A DNA stretch of 64,000 nt, from assembly GCA_964402175.1 (NCBI GenBank), contig CAYOBN010000015.1:16138-80137 (forward strand). Direction: 5' to 3'. Position 1 is the first letter of the stretch; every line of letters begins with the position of its first letter. The notes under the pieces were generated by a model. It was not told the DNA's origin, ran no database searches, and saw only the letters and a program-made list of their open reading frames with translations. The translations under genes were made by a program, and so were the position numbers. Below, one piece after another: positions 24,373 through 33,088 of this stretch. The DNA comes from JAWKUK01 sp964402175 (GTDB taxonomy: Bacteria > Planctomycetota > UBA1135 > GCA-002686595).

Positions 24373-25913
24373 GGAGTCGGACGCAGGGATTCGGGGACGT
24401 AATAAGCGCGCTTGTCGAGCGCCGTGGCGACGAGTTCGCAGCGCTCGAGCCAAGCGCGCTCCGCAGCGTCGGCGACCGTACAGCTCAGCGACGGATATTC
24501 GTTGGTGCGGAGCGCGCGCTCGGAGATCACGAACGCGCTGGCGCCGGAGCGCTGCACACACTGGACGAAGCTGGCGCCCGAGTTCTTCCAGGGCAGGACC
24601 TCGGGGCTGACCAGTGCGCCGAGGTCGGTGACCGGCCCGGGCCAGGCGAAGCCGAAGACGCCGATCTCGCCGATCACGACGCGCGGCGCGTGGGAGCCGG
24701 CGAAGCGCGGATCGCGCAGGAGCTCGGCCGCACAGACCCCGTAACCCTCCCAGTAGTACCGGAGCAGAGGCGCGCGTTTCAGCGCGAGAGTCACCGAGGC
24801 CGTCGCTGCGCCGACGGTCAGCAGCGCACCTGCAGCGAACACCGCACCGGCGCCGCGTGGCCCATGCTGTAAGCGGAGCACGACTGTCTCGAGCCACGGC
24901 CGCGCTGCAAGAAGGACCGCAAACGACGAGGGCACGGCGTACCAGGAGGCCTCCGTCGCACCCTTACCCAGCAGGAAGAACGCGAGGTAGGTCGCGTAGA
25001 AGCCGAGCCACATGCGGGCGCCGCGGTCGCCCCCTTTCCAGTTCGCCCTCGTGATCAGGGCGACAAAGAGCGCGATCAGGCTCGCTGCGGCGTACTTGGC
25101 CGTCTCCGGCAAGTGATCGACGAACGGCAAGAAGGTCAGCCGTGGCAGCGCCACGATCGCGGCTGTTGCCGTGGAGAGCGCCTCGTAGTGTCCGTTGTTC
25201 CAGCCGGTCTTCGCGAGCATCGACTGCGGCACGATGGTCCCGTACTTCAGCCAGGCGAAGGTGCACCACAGGAGGCCCGGAGTCAGGACCGTCAGCCAGA
25301 AGCGGGGCGCGCGCAACGGAGCGCGTTCGACGCCGTCGCTCTGCTTCGAGCGACTCAGCGCGCTCCAAAGGAGCCATGGCGCGAACAGGACAGCTTCGGG
25401 GCGAGTGATGAGCCCGAGGCCGTACCAGGCTGCCGCAGCCTGGATGCGGCCGCGCTGCACCGAGAAGCCAGCGCCTGCCAACAGCAGCGTGAACAGCGCC
25501 GACTCCATGCCCAGGAGCTGATTGTCGACGAAGACGGACAGGAGCGACACACAGACGACGATCGGCGCACGCGCTGCCCCGGTGACGTTGCGTGCGAGCA
25601 TCAAGGTCAGCGCCGTCCATAGCAGGATGGAGAGGCACACCGTCGCCACTGAGACAGCGTCGCCGAAGGCTGCATACAGCAGCGCACTCAGTAGCACGAA
25701 GCTCGGCGAGGTGACGCCGAAGACGGCTTCGCCAGGGTTGTAGACGAGCGCTCCAGTCGTCACGAGATTCCGCGCGTAACGCAGATGGATATAGGCATCG
25801 TCGACCAGGACGAAGTCCGTGACCAGAGCTGCAAGTGCGAGCCGCAAGAGGGCTGCGGCGAGGACGAAGAGCAGCAGCCGGTTCACCTGCCAGGATCGGG
25901 GGGGCTCGATCAT
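24369..25913 (-). CDS. Polytopic GT-C (GT39/87-like) membrane protein
   Basis: 514 aa with about ten membrane helices. Near residue 38 it has LVDDAYIHLRYARNLV, the D-D acidic motif in the first periplasmic loop that marks GT-C glycosyltransferases, followed by NPGEAVFGVTSP. The C-terminal 120 residues are soluble. By family it would use a polyprenyl-phosphate sugar and act on the periplasmic face. It overlaps the methyltransferase gene (ATGA) and lies 9 bp after the double glycosyltransferase. Confidence 0.82.
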   Translation of the reverse strand: MIEPPRSWQVNRLLLFVLAAALLRLALAALVTDFVLVDDAYIHLRYARNLVTTGALVYNPGEAVFGVTSPSFVLLSALLYAAFGDAVSVATVCLSILLWTALTLMLARNVTGAARAPIVVCVSLLSVFVDNQLLGMESALFTLLLAGAGFSVQRGRIQAAAAWYGLGLITRPEAVLFAPWLLWSALSRSKQSDGVERAPLRAPRFWLTVLTPGLLWCTFAWLKYGTIVPQSMLAKTGWNNGHYEALSTATAAIVALPRLTFLPFVDHLPETAKYAAASLIALFVALITRANWKGGDRGARMWLGFYATYLAFFLLGKGATEASWYAVPSSFAVLLAARPWLETVVLRLQHGPRGAGAVFAAGALLTVGAATASVTLALKRAPLLRYYWEGYGVCAAELLRDPRFAGSHAPRVVIGEIGVFGFAWPGPVTDLGALVSPEVLPWKNSGASFVQCVQRSGASAFVISERALRTNEYPSLSCTVADAAERAWLERCELVATALDKRAYYVPESLRPTP

Positions 25914-25922
25914 GGGAGTGCC

Positions 25923-28331
25923 TCAGGCGCTACGTCGGCGTTCGTTCGGGTCGAGCACCGCGGGCGCCGCTTGAAGATCTGGGAGCTGATCCGGGGTCGG
26001 ATCGTCGAGCCTATAGAGCGCTCGGCAGAGCTCGGGCTCGATCTTCGACCACGAGAAGAGCGCTCCGATCATCGCGCGAGCGCCTGCGCCGCGCTCGTGC
26101 AACGTGCGGGCCTGCCACTCGCGCTCGCAGGCAGCAAGCGCGGCGGCCAATGCCTCGGTGTCGGGGCGATCGAGCGCGAAGCCTGCGCCGTATTCGCGGA
26201 CCTCGCGGCCCAGACACGTCCCCGCAGTGATGATCACAGGACGGCCCATTGCAGCCGCTTCGAGCACGGCCGTGGGCATTCCCTCGTGCCGCGAAGGATG
26301 TACGAAGACGTCGAACGTCTGCAGGGTCGCAGCTTTCTCGGCGCCGAAGCGGGGCTCGTGGAACGTAATGCGACGGTGCACGCCGAGCTCCGCCGCGCGC
26401 TTCTCCAGCGCGGCACGATCAGCACCCTCGCCGACAAGCCAAAGGGTGCCTTCACCGCCCACGGCGACGTGCCTCGCAAAGGCGTCCACGAGCGCGTCGA
26501 GGCCCTTCGTGTGCGCGTCGAAGCGCCCGAGATAACCGAAGAGCGGCCGCCGCACGTTGGCGGGATCCAGCGGCGCGACGTCCTGTAGAACGTCTTGCCC
26601 GTTGGGCACCACCGCGACTTTGCGCGCCGGCACGAGGTCCGTCATCTCGTCGCGCTCGCGCGCCGAGAAGGCCTGGACCATGCGCGCGCCCCGAAGCAAG
26701 CGCCTCTCGAAGAGCAGCGTGTAGATCCGCTTGCGGATCCCGCTCTTGGCACGCGCCAAACGCTGATAGCTGCCGTGCGGCGTCAGGACGTAGGGGATGC
26801 GCCGCTTACGCAGGGCGCGCCCCAACGCCGACATCGTCGGCAAGAACCCACCGTGCAGATGGGCGACGGTGGTGGACGGGAGCGCATCGAGCGCAGCCAG
26901 AAGCTCGCGGCTCAATCTGAACTGACCCTTGCCGCGTGGCAAGACGTGCAGCGGATAGGGCCGCTCACCGGAGTCCGAGCTCGTGTCCTCCACGAGGCCG
27001 AATACCCGCACATCGAGGCCGCGGGCCGCCTGTGCAGCGGCGAGGTGGTGAACGACATGGTTGACGCCGTTGAGTCGCTCGGGGTTGGCGCGACCGAGGA
27101 CGAAGTGCGCGATCGTCGCCTCGCTCGCTGGAAGCTCGAACGAGCGCTCGACGAGCTGGCACCAAATATGATCGAACGCAGCCGCTGTCCGCTCGCGCGT
27201 GAAGAGCTCGGCTTGCCGCAAGGCGCCGCGCCGCCCCATCTCACGCGCGCGAACCGGCTCCTCGAGGATGACCTGCAGCGCTCGGGCGAGCTTCTCGGGG
27301 TCCCCTGGCTCGAAGAGGAGCCCTGTTACGCCGGGCTCGACGACCTCGGTGACCCCGCCGTGGGCGGCCGCGACCACGGGCCGCGAGAACATCATCGCCT
27401 CGAGCGCCACCAACCCGAAGGGCTCCGGTCGCGTCGAGGGCACCGCGACGACATCCGCCGCGCTATAGAGGCACCCGACCGCATCGGTGTGCGGCATGTA
27501 CCGGACGTAGCCCGTGAGGTTCCTGGCTTCGATCTCCTTGCGCAGGTTCACGACCGCCGCCTGCTGACCCGGAGGCGCGTCGCCGACGATCAAGAACTGG
27601 GCGTCGGGGAGCCGGAGGCGCAGCCGCTCTGCAGCCTCCATGAAGAGCCCTTGGCCCTTCCAGCCGTTGATTCGGCCGACGAGCACCACGACGGGGGCGT
27701 CGTCCGCGATGGAGAGCTCCCTGCGCGCGGTCGCGCGTGTCCAGCGACCGACCATCAAGCGCTCGCGATCGGCGGCGTCGAGGCCGTTGTGCACGACGCG
27801 GTGCCGCGCTGCGAGCTCGGACGAGTGCCGGTCCAGAGCTGCCCGGGTCGCGTGCGAGTTGCTGACGACGACGTCGGCGAGCTGCGCGGCGAGGCGCGCG
27901 AACCGACGCTCGATCGCGGCGGGTCGACCGATGATCTCGTGGATGTGCCAGAGGTGGCGTGCGCCGGCGAGCTTCGCGCCGATCGCTCCGCCGAGCACCA
28001 CCGAAGTGTTCGTGTGGACGAGCGCGGGACGATGCAGCGCCACGAGGTCCCGCACGAAGCGCACGGCGCGAGGGAGCTCTGCGAGCCACTTCAGGAGCCG
28101 CAGGGGCGAGCGCAGTGTCCTCCGCTCGATGACACCGAGGGGGCCGAACTCCACCGCCGCCCCAGCGGAGCGCAAACGCGCGACCAACGGGCCGTCGTAC
28201 GGCAACGCGACGACGGCCCGCCAGCGCTCCGGATCGAGCCCGCGCACGAGCTCGAGGAGCGCCACATCGGCCCCGTACCGGTCGGGGGTCGGGTGCAGGA
28301 AGAGGATGACGGGCCGCGTGTCGAGGGTCAT
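25923..28331 (-). CDS. Double glycosyltransferase: two GT4 modules in one chain
   Basis: 802 aa. Two complete GT-B folds follow each other. Module 1 (about 1-395) starts VILFLHPTPDRYGADVALLEL and has VPSTRPEPFGLVALEAM with E-x7-E near residue 305. Module 2 (about 398-790) has HGGFLPTMSALGRAL, the acceptor loop, and VHPSRHEGMPTAVLEAA near 685. Both keep donor-site glutamates, so both may be active and add two sugars in sequence. Module 2 looks like a WbdB-type mannosyl/fucosyltransferase half. The start overlaps the upstream acyltransferase stop by 4 nt. Confidence 0.85.
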   Translation of the reverse strand: MTLDTRPVILFLHPTPDRYGADVALLELVRGLDPERWRAVVALPYDGPLVARLRSAGAAVEFGPLGVIERRTLRSPLRLLKWLAELPRAVRFVRDLVALHRPALVHTNTSVVLGGAIGAKLAGARHLWHIHEIIGRPAAIERRFARLAAQLADVVVSNSHATRAALDRHSSELAARHRVVHNGLDAADRERLMVGRWTRATARRELSIADDAPVVVLVGRINGWKGQGLFMEAAERLRLRLPDAQFLIVGDAPPGQQAAVVNLRKEIEARNLTGYVRYMPHTDAVGCLYSAADVVAVPSTRPEPFGLVALEAMMFSRPVVAAAHGGVTEVVEPGVTGLLFEPGDPEKLARALQVILEEPVRAREMGRRGALRQAELFTRERTAAAFDHIWCQLVERSFELPASEATIAHFVLGRANPERLNGVNHVVHHLAAAQAARGLDVRVFGLVEDTSSDSGERPYPLHVLPRGKGQFRLSRELLAALDALPSTTVAHLHGGFLPTMSALGRALRKRRIPYVLTPHGSYQRLARAKSGIRKRIYTLLFERRLLRGARMVQAFSARERDEMTDLVPARKVAVVPNGQDVLQDVAPLDPANVRRPLFGYLGRFDAHTKGLDALVDAFARHVAVGGEGTLWLVGEGADRAALEKRAAELGVHRRITFHEPRFGAEKAATLQTFDVFVHPSRHEGMPTAVLEAAAMGRPVIITAGTCLGREVREYGAGFALDRPDTEALAAALAACEREWQARTLHERGAGARAMIGALFSWSKIEPELCRALYRLDDPTPDQLPDLQAAPAVLDPNERRRSA

Positions 28332-29074
28332 GCCGCCGCTCCGAGGGCTGCTCCGTGTATCGGCTGGCGGGCCCGGATGACCCGAGCCGGGACACCGGCG
28401 GCGACGGAACCCGGCGGGATATCGCGGGTGACGACGGCTCCGGCGGCGACGACGCTGCCCTTTCCGACCCGGACCCCCGCCAGCAGCGTCACATTGGCCC
28501 CGATCCAGCAGTCGTCCTCGATGGTGACCCCCGAGCGCTCGACCCCCTGGGTCCGGATCGGGCGCTCCGGATCGTCGAAGCGGTGGTTCTCTGGCAAGAT
28601 GACTACGCGCGGTCCGAGGAGGACATCGCGGCCGAGGGTCACTCGGCCCGAGGCTCCGATCCAGCCGAACGCACCGATCGCCGTGCCCGCGCCGACGCTG
28701 AGCCCTTCCCCGAGCTCACCGCCGTAGTACGAGCTCGGTCGGATCGAAGCTCCGCGACCGATCGTGACTCCGTCGCCGAGGACGACGCCGTCGCGTGCGA
28801 GGCACTGCAGCTCGACGAGCTCTTCGAGCTTCACGCCCCGGCCGACACGCAGTCGCTCCGGAGCGTCGATGCGCACACCTCGTGCGACCAGGAGACGCCC
28901 GCCACACGCGCCCAGGCGCACGCTCCAGAGCAGGCCGCGGAGGGCGTTCCCACCGATTCGTACCAGGATCCTGCGCGCATCGCGCGCGGTCAGCGCGGGA
29001 TCGAGCGGAGCGGCGCTCGTCCCGGTGTGGGCGTGTGTCAGGCGGCGCAGCAGCCACAGCGAGACGCTCTTCAT
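28328..29074 (-). CDS. Hexapeptide-repeat (left-handed beta-helix) acyltransferase
   Basis: 248 aa. Imperfect hexapeptide repeats run from about residue 65 to 225 (VLGDGVTIGRGASI, then GAGTAIGAFGWIGASGRVTLG, then WIGANVTLLAGVRVGKGSVVAAGAV), with a probable catalytic His in PENHRFDDP. This is the WcaF/LacA/NodL type, which O-acetylates sugars. N-terminal helix about 40 residues. It overlaps neighbours by 4 nt on both sides. Confidence 0.88.
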   Translation of the reverse strand: MKSVSLWLLRRLTHAHTGTSAAPLDPALTARDARRILVRIGGNALRGLLWSVRLGACGGRLLVARGVRIDAPERLRVGRGVKLEELVELQCLARDGVVLGDGVTIGRGASIRPSSYYGGELGEGLSVGAGTAIGAFGWIGASGRVTLGRDVLLGPRVVILPENHRFDDPERPIRTQGVERSGVTIEDDCWIGANVTLLAGVRVGKGSVVAAGAVVTRDIPPGSVAAGVPARVIRARQPIHGAALGAAA

Positions 29075-30354
29075 GCCGCGACCCCCCGAGGTCTCTCTTC
29101 CGCGACGCCTCGGACGAGCCCTCGGTAGAGCGCTTCGAGGACCACGCCTTTGCTGTCCCAGCTCGCAGAGGCAGCGGCGAAACGCGCGGCTTGACGAGCG
29201 AGGCGACTGCGAAGCCCCTCGTCCTCGGCGAGCCGCAGCAGCGCCGAAGCCAGCGCTGCGCTGACGTCGCTCGGTCGCCCGGCGGACGAGACGACGAGCC
29301 CACGCGCTTCGGGGTCATCCAGGCCGTGCTCTCCGACCATCTCACCCGGTCCGCCGTGCTGCAGGGTCACGACCGGGCAGCCCGCGTTGAACGCCTCGGG
29401 CACGACCATGCCGCCCCCTTCGAACGATGGGAACAAGAACACATCGGCTGTCTGCAGGCGCATCAGTGCCTCTGCGTGCGGCAAGCGCCCGGTGAACGTG
29501 ACGGCAGCGCCGAGCGGCGCCGCTCTCACCTCCAGCTCGCGGCGGAGCGGACCATCACCGACGAAGGTGAGCGATGAGCCAGGCTTCGCGCGGACGAGGC
29601 ATTCGAACGCTTCGAGCGCCAGGCGAGCGCCCTTCAGCGGTACGAGACGTCCTGCAAAGACGACGGCCAGGGCCTGGCCCGATGCGCGCCGCTGGAAGCG
29701 CTCCTGTGGGAGCTGCGACGGCTCGATCCCCGCCGCCCACAAGCGCCGGAGCTTGTATTTGTGCTGCGCTGGCAGCCAGCGCTCGAACTCCGAGCCGAGT
29801 GAGAGGATCACGGCAGCGCGACCCCAGGTGTACTGCACAGCGGGATCGAATCGTGGCGCCGCGCGCCGCACGAGCGCGCGCCCGGCCTCACTCGCTCGCT
29901 CTCCGAGTCCACGGAGGAAACGCGCCGGGACACGGGGGTGCTGACCGACAGGACCCAGGACGAAGGGCGCGTCGAGCTCCGCGAGCCCGCTCGGGATCCA
30001 CGGCGAAGCGAAGGTCAGGTGTTGCGACGCATCGAACCCACGCGCGCCGAAGGTCCGCTGCGCCCAACGCCCGAGCGACCGGTGCCAGGCGTAGGCATAC
30101 GGCATCGCGAAGCGAGGACCAGCTTTGAGCCGCAGCGCGAGGGGCGACAGCTCGTAACCGTGCACGTCCATGCTGAGCCCTGCAGCGCGCACAGCCGCTT
30201 GAACTGCAGCGACGTTGTTGCGCCGCGTCACGAGCGTCACGTCGGCGAAACGCGCGAGCTGGCGCGCCATGTTCCAACCGATGCCGGCTTCGCTGCCGGC
30301 GTCTGGCGCGCACGCGTAGGCGGCGGCGAGCACTCGGGGCCGCCAGCGTGTCAT
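29071..30354 (-). CDS. GT4-family glycosyltransferase
   Basis: 427 aa from ATG 30354. The N-terminus (VLAAAYACAPDAGSEAGIGW) and the C-terminal donor loop (FLFPSFEGGGMVVPEAFNAG) mark a GT4 enzyme of the GT-B fold. The GSEAGIGW motif is typical of a group of exopolysaccharide glycosyltransferases. The donor sugar cannot be read from sequence. Both ends overlap neighbours by 4 nt. Confidence 0.87.
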   Translation of the reverse strand: MTRWRPRVLAAAYACAPDAGSEAGIGWNMARQLARFADVTLVTRRNNVAAVQAAVRAAGLSMDVHGYELSPLALRLKAGPRFAMPYAYAWHRSLGRWAQRTFGARGFDASQHLTFASPWIPSGLAELDAPFVLGPVGQHPRVPARFLRGLGERASEAGRALVRRAAPRFDPAVQYTWGRAAVILSLGSEFERWLPAQHKYKLRRLWAAGIEPSQLPQERFQRRASGQALAVVFAGRLVPLKGARLALEAFECLVRAKPGSSLTFVGDGPLRRELEVRAAPLGAAVTFTGRLPHAEALMRLQTADVFLFPSFEGGGMVVPEAFNAGCPVVTLQHGGPGEMVGEHGLDDPEARGLVVSSAGRPSDVSAALASALLRLAEDEGLRSRLARQAARFAAASASWDSKGVVLEALYRGLVRGVAEERPRGVAA

Positions 30355-31721
30355 GTGCGCAGGCCGACCTCCGCCGGCTGCACGGAGTCGAACCGGACGG
30401 GCCTCGAAGCCGGGCTGCTGCTCTTGCGAGCAGCCGCTGCAAGGACGAGGGTGTAGAGGCCGTAGTGGAACAGCATCGTCACGTTCGGGTACCCGACGAT
30501 CCCGAACTCGGGCACCGAGGTCAGCGCGACGACGACCGCGAGCGCAAACGCGAGCGCCCAAACCTCGCGTTCGCCGCGGGGCGTCCGGAACAGCGCGCGG
30601 CCTGCCGCTGCCAGCGGCAAGAAGACCAGAGCGACGACGCACACGAAGCCAGGGATGCCCGTCGAGACGAGCGCAAACAGGTAGGTGTTGTGCGCGTTGT
30701 TCCAGAAGTGACCGGCATGCATGAAGCCGCCTTCGGACGAGAGCATCATGTAACCAGCGCCGAGCCAAGGCGCGCGCGGTACCTGCTCCTGCAGCAGCGC
30801 CTTCCAGAGCTCGGTGCGGCCCGTTCCCGTAGCAACATCCGCGGCGCTCTCGCCGCGTAGGAAGTAGCTCCAGACGGCATCGGCTTGCATCGCCGCAAAG
30901 ACCGCGACGAGGGCTACGGCTGCTCCGAACCGCAGCACACGGCGCGAATCGCTCGGCCAATAGGGGAAATGCAGGACTGCGAGCCCCACAAGGGCCGTCA
31001 CAGTCGCGGTGCGCGAGCGGGCGTGATAGAGCACATAGGTCGAAAGCGCCAGGCAGAGCCACGGTACAAACCGTTGTACGATGGCGCCCGCGCGCCCGAG
31101 GACGAGCTCGAAGCTGCTCCAGAGCAGAACCACCACGGCCGCGAACCCCAGCACGTTGGCGTTCATGAACTTGTGGCCCATGCGCTGAACACCATCGGCG
31201 CTGGTGTGAAAGGCCAGCTCTGGCCTCGCGATCGCCATGATGACCGCGATCGCGAGGGTCGGCGCCAACGCCAGGCAGTGCCACGTCAATGCGTGGCGCA
31301 GCGGGGCCTCGCGTGTGGTCGTGACGTAGAGCGCGACGCCGGTCAAGAAGAAGACCACGAGCTCTCCCAGACGGAAGAAGGGCACCCACGGCACCGGAGT
31401 GCGGTGCAGGCCGAGCAGCGCCCAGAGCGTCAGAAAGAACACGGGGAGAGCGGCTGGGCGCGTGCAGCGGTCGAGCACAGCGAAGCGATGGCGCCAGAGC
31501 ACCCACGCCAGCACCGACGTCGCCGCGCCGCGTGCAGCGAGCTTGAAGAGCGTGTTGCTTGCCCCGAACTGGCTGACATCCACCAAGCCCCCGGTCGACG
31601 CGTCCAGCGTGATGAACGGGACAAAGGCCAGCCCGTAGCTGACATGCGCGAGGGTGCGTGCCTGCGCCAGCCACAGAAAGAGCGCCGTTGCGACGACGGC
31701 GACTAGGATCCAGACGCTCAT
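30351..31721 (-). CDS. O-antigen ligase/Wzy-like membrane protein
   Basis: 456 aa from ATG 31721, with about eleven membrane helices. The large periplasmic loop ends in FWNNAHNTYLFALVSTGIPG, with the conserved His of the Wzy_C/WaaL family, preceded by an Arg-rich HARSRTATV motif. It probably polymerises or ligates the repeat unit. An upstream in-frame start exists but would overlap the preceding gene more. It overlaps both neighbours by 4 nt. Confidence 0.85.
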   Translation of the reverse strand: MSVWILVAVVATALFLWLAQARTLAHVSYGLAFVPFITLDASTGGLVDVSQFGASNTLFKLAARGAATSVLAWVLWRHRFAVLDRCTRPAALPVFFLTLWALLGLHRTPVPWVPFFRLGELVVFFLTGVALYVTTTREAPLRHALTWHCLALAPTLAIAVIMAIARPELAFHTSADGVQRMGHKFMNANVLGFAAVVVLLWSSFELVLGRAGAIVQRFVPWLCLALSTYVLYHARSRTATVTALVGLAVLHFPYWPSDSRRVLRFGAAVALVAVFAAMQADAVWSYFLRGESAADVATGTGRTELWKALLQEQVPRAPWLGAGYMMLSSEGGFMHAGHFWNNAHNTYLFALVSTGIPGFVCVVALVFLPLAAAGRALFRTPRGEREVWALAFALAVVVALTSVPEFGIVGYPNVTMLFHYGLYTLVLAAAARKSSSPASRPVRFDSVQPAEVGLRT

Positions 31722-33088
31722 GCTGCCGCGTCGAACACTGGCAAGGAGCTCCAAGGAACGCGCCGGTCGCGGAGACAACCGGCGACGCGGCGCGCGATCT
31801 CGCGGCGCGCGCGTCGTTGCCAGCCGACTTGGACGAACGGCGCCGGCTGAGCGCGGTTCAGCACCTCATCGCGGACAGCAGCATGCAGCACGTAGAGCGC
31901 GAGCGCGCGCAGCACGCCGGGCCCATCGAGGCGCCCAAGATGGAGCAGGGGCCGCGCCATCCGATCGAGGACTTCACCGAGGGACTCGAAGATCCGAGCC
32001 CCGTCGATTCGGTGCACGAGGACACCCGTCTGGATGTGGAAGTGGAACAGATCGAAGAGCAGCGGCGCACCGTCCGTGCACGCTTCCCAGTCGAACGCGC
32101 GTAGCCCGTGCGGCGAGACCGCGAGGTTCCAAGGCGTGAAGTCACCATGGGCGAGCGCTGTGGGGAGCGCGGCGCTCTCCGCCCCGAGCAGCTCCGCGAG
32201 CCCCGCGAAGTCCATGTGCCACTCGGGGTCGTCGGCCTCCCGCAGGGTGTTCAGGCCTGACTCCGCTTGGCGCAGCAGGTGCTGTTCCTGTACGACGACC
32301 GAGCCCAACGTCCGCTGCGCGAGGGTGTGCAGGAACTCGATATGGAGGTCCGTGAGGACATCAGCCGAGCGATGACCTTCGAGGACCTCGACCGAGAACC
32401 ACGCGACTCCATGCCGCTCGCCGCGATCGAGGAGCCGAGGTGCGAGCTCGGGCACCAGCTCTGCGAGGCGATCCAACGCCCGGCGCTCGTCGCGGATCGC
32501 CGTCTGTGAGCGCTCGTTCAGGCCGAACTTGTACAGCGCCCGGGGAGCACCATCGGGCTGCAGCACCCGCGCAATCAGCTTCTGTCGGGCGTCGGGGACT
32601 CCCGCTGCGATGGCAAAGTGCTCGTGGTCCGCGACCAGGGCGTCCGAGATGGAGCGGAGCCCTCCGCGGGTCACGACGATCAGCTCTGTCAGTCCGAGCC
32701 TGCGTACGACCCCGAGCGGCGCGAGGGCGTCCAGGAAGAGCCGCGCAGCGCGCCAGCGAGCGCGCCCCGATGGCAGCAGGGGCAACCCGCCGCGGACACA
32801 GGCCGCATCGGCGGTAGGGACCAGCACAAAGCCGCCCCCCGTGCCGGGAAAGATGACGAAGCGCTCGATGCGGACGTCTGCGGGGAGGAGCCCCTCGATG
32901 GTCGCGATGCCACCGAGCTGACCGAGCGGGCTCTGTCCATAGAACGCGAGGCGCTCGCTCTGCCCCAGCGCAGCGATCCGTGACGCGACAGTGTCCGTCG
33001 CTGTATCGGTGTCCAGCACCGCGACGGGCGGTGCCCCTCCGCGTAACAGCGGCAGCCAAACGTCGAGCGCGTAGGGCAGAGCGCTCAT
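31718..33088 (-). CDS. APH/choline-kinase-like phosphotransferase domain protein
   Basis: 456 aa from ATG 33088. The C-terminal 200 residues carry LAHGDFTPWNL (catalytic HGDxxxxN) and AFDWEACTDGAPLLFDLFHF (metal-binding D in the DWE motif), as in aminoglycoside phosphotransferase/choline kinase folds. The N-terminal 180 residues are alpha/beta and unassigned. It is translationally coupled to the thymidylate-kinase-like gene upstream and the Wzy-like gene downstream, so the target is more likely a sugar, polyol or lipid head group than an antibiotic. Confidence 0.8.
   Translation of the reverse strand: MSALPYALDVWLPLLRGGAPPVAVLDTDTATDTVASRIAALGQSERLAFYGQSPLGQLGGIATIEGLLPADVRIERFVIFPGTGGGFVLVPTADAACVRGGLPLLPSGRARWRAARLFLDALAPLGVVRRLGLTELIVVTRGGLRSISDALVADHEHFAIAAGVPDARQKLIARVLQPDGAPRALYKFGLNERSQTAIRDERRALDRLAELVPELAPRLLDRGERHGVAWFSVEVLEGHRSADVLTDLHIEFLHTLAQRTLGSVVVQEQHLLRQAESGLNTLREADDPEWHMDFAGLAELLGAESAALPTALAHGDFTPWNLAVSPHGLRAFDWEACTDGAPLLFDLFHFHIQTGVLVHRIDGARIFESLGEVLDRMARPLLHLGRLDGPGVLRALALYVLHAAVRDEVLNRAQPAPFVQVGWQRRARREIARRVAGCLRDRRVPWSSLPVFDAAA

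Noticed and set aside
31718..33088. Aminoglycoside resistance gene
   Set aside because: The APH-type motif is broad; the operon context and long N-terminal domain favour a role in glycan synthesis.
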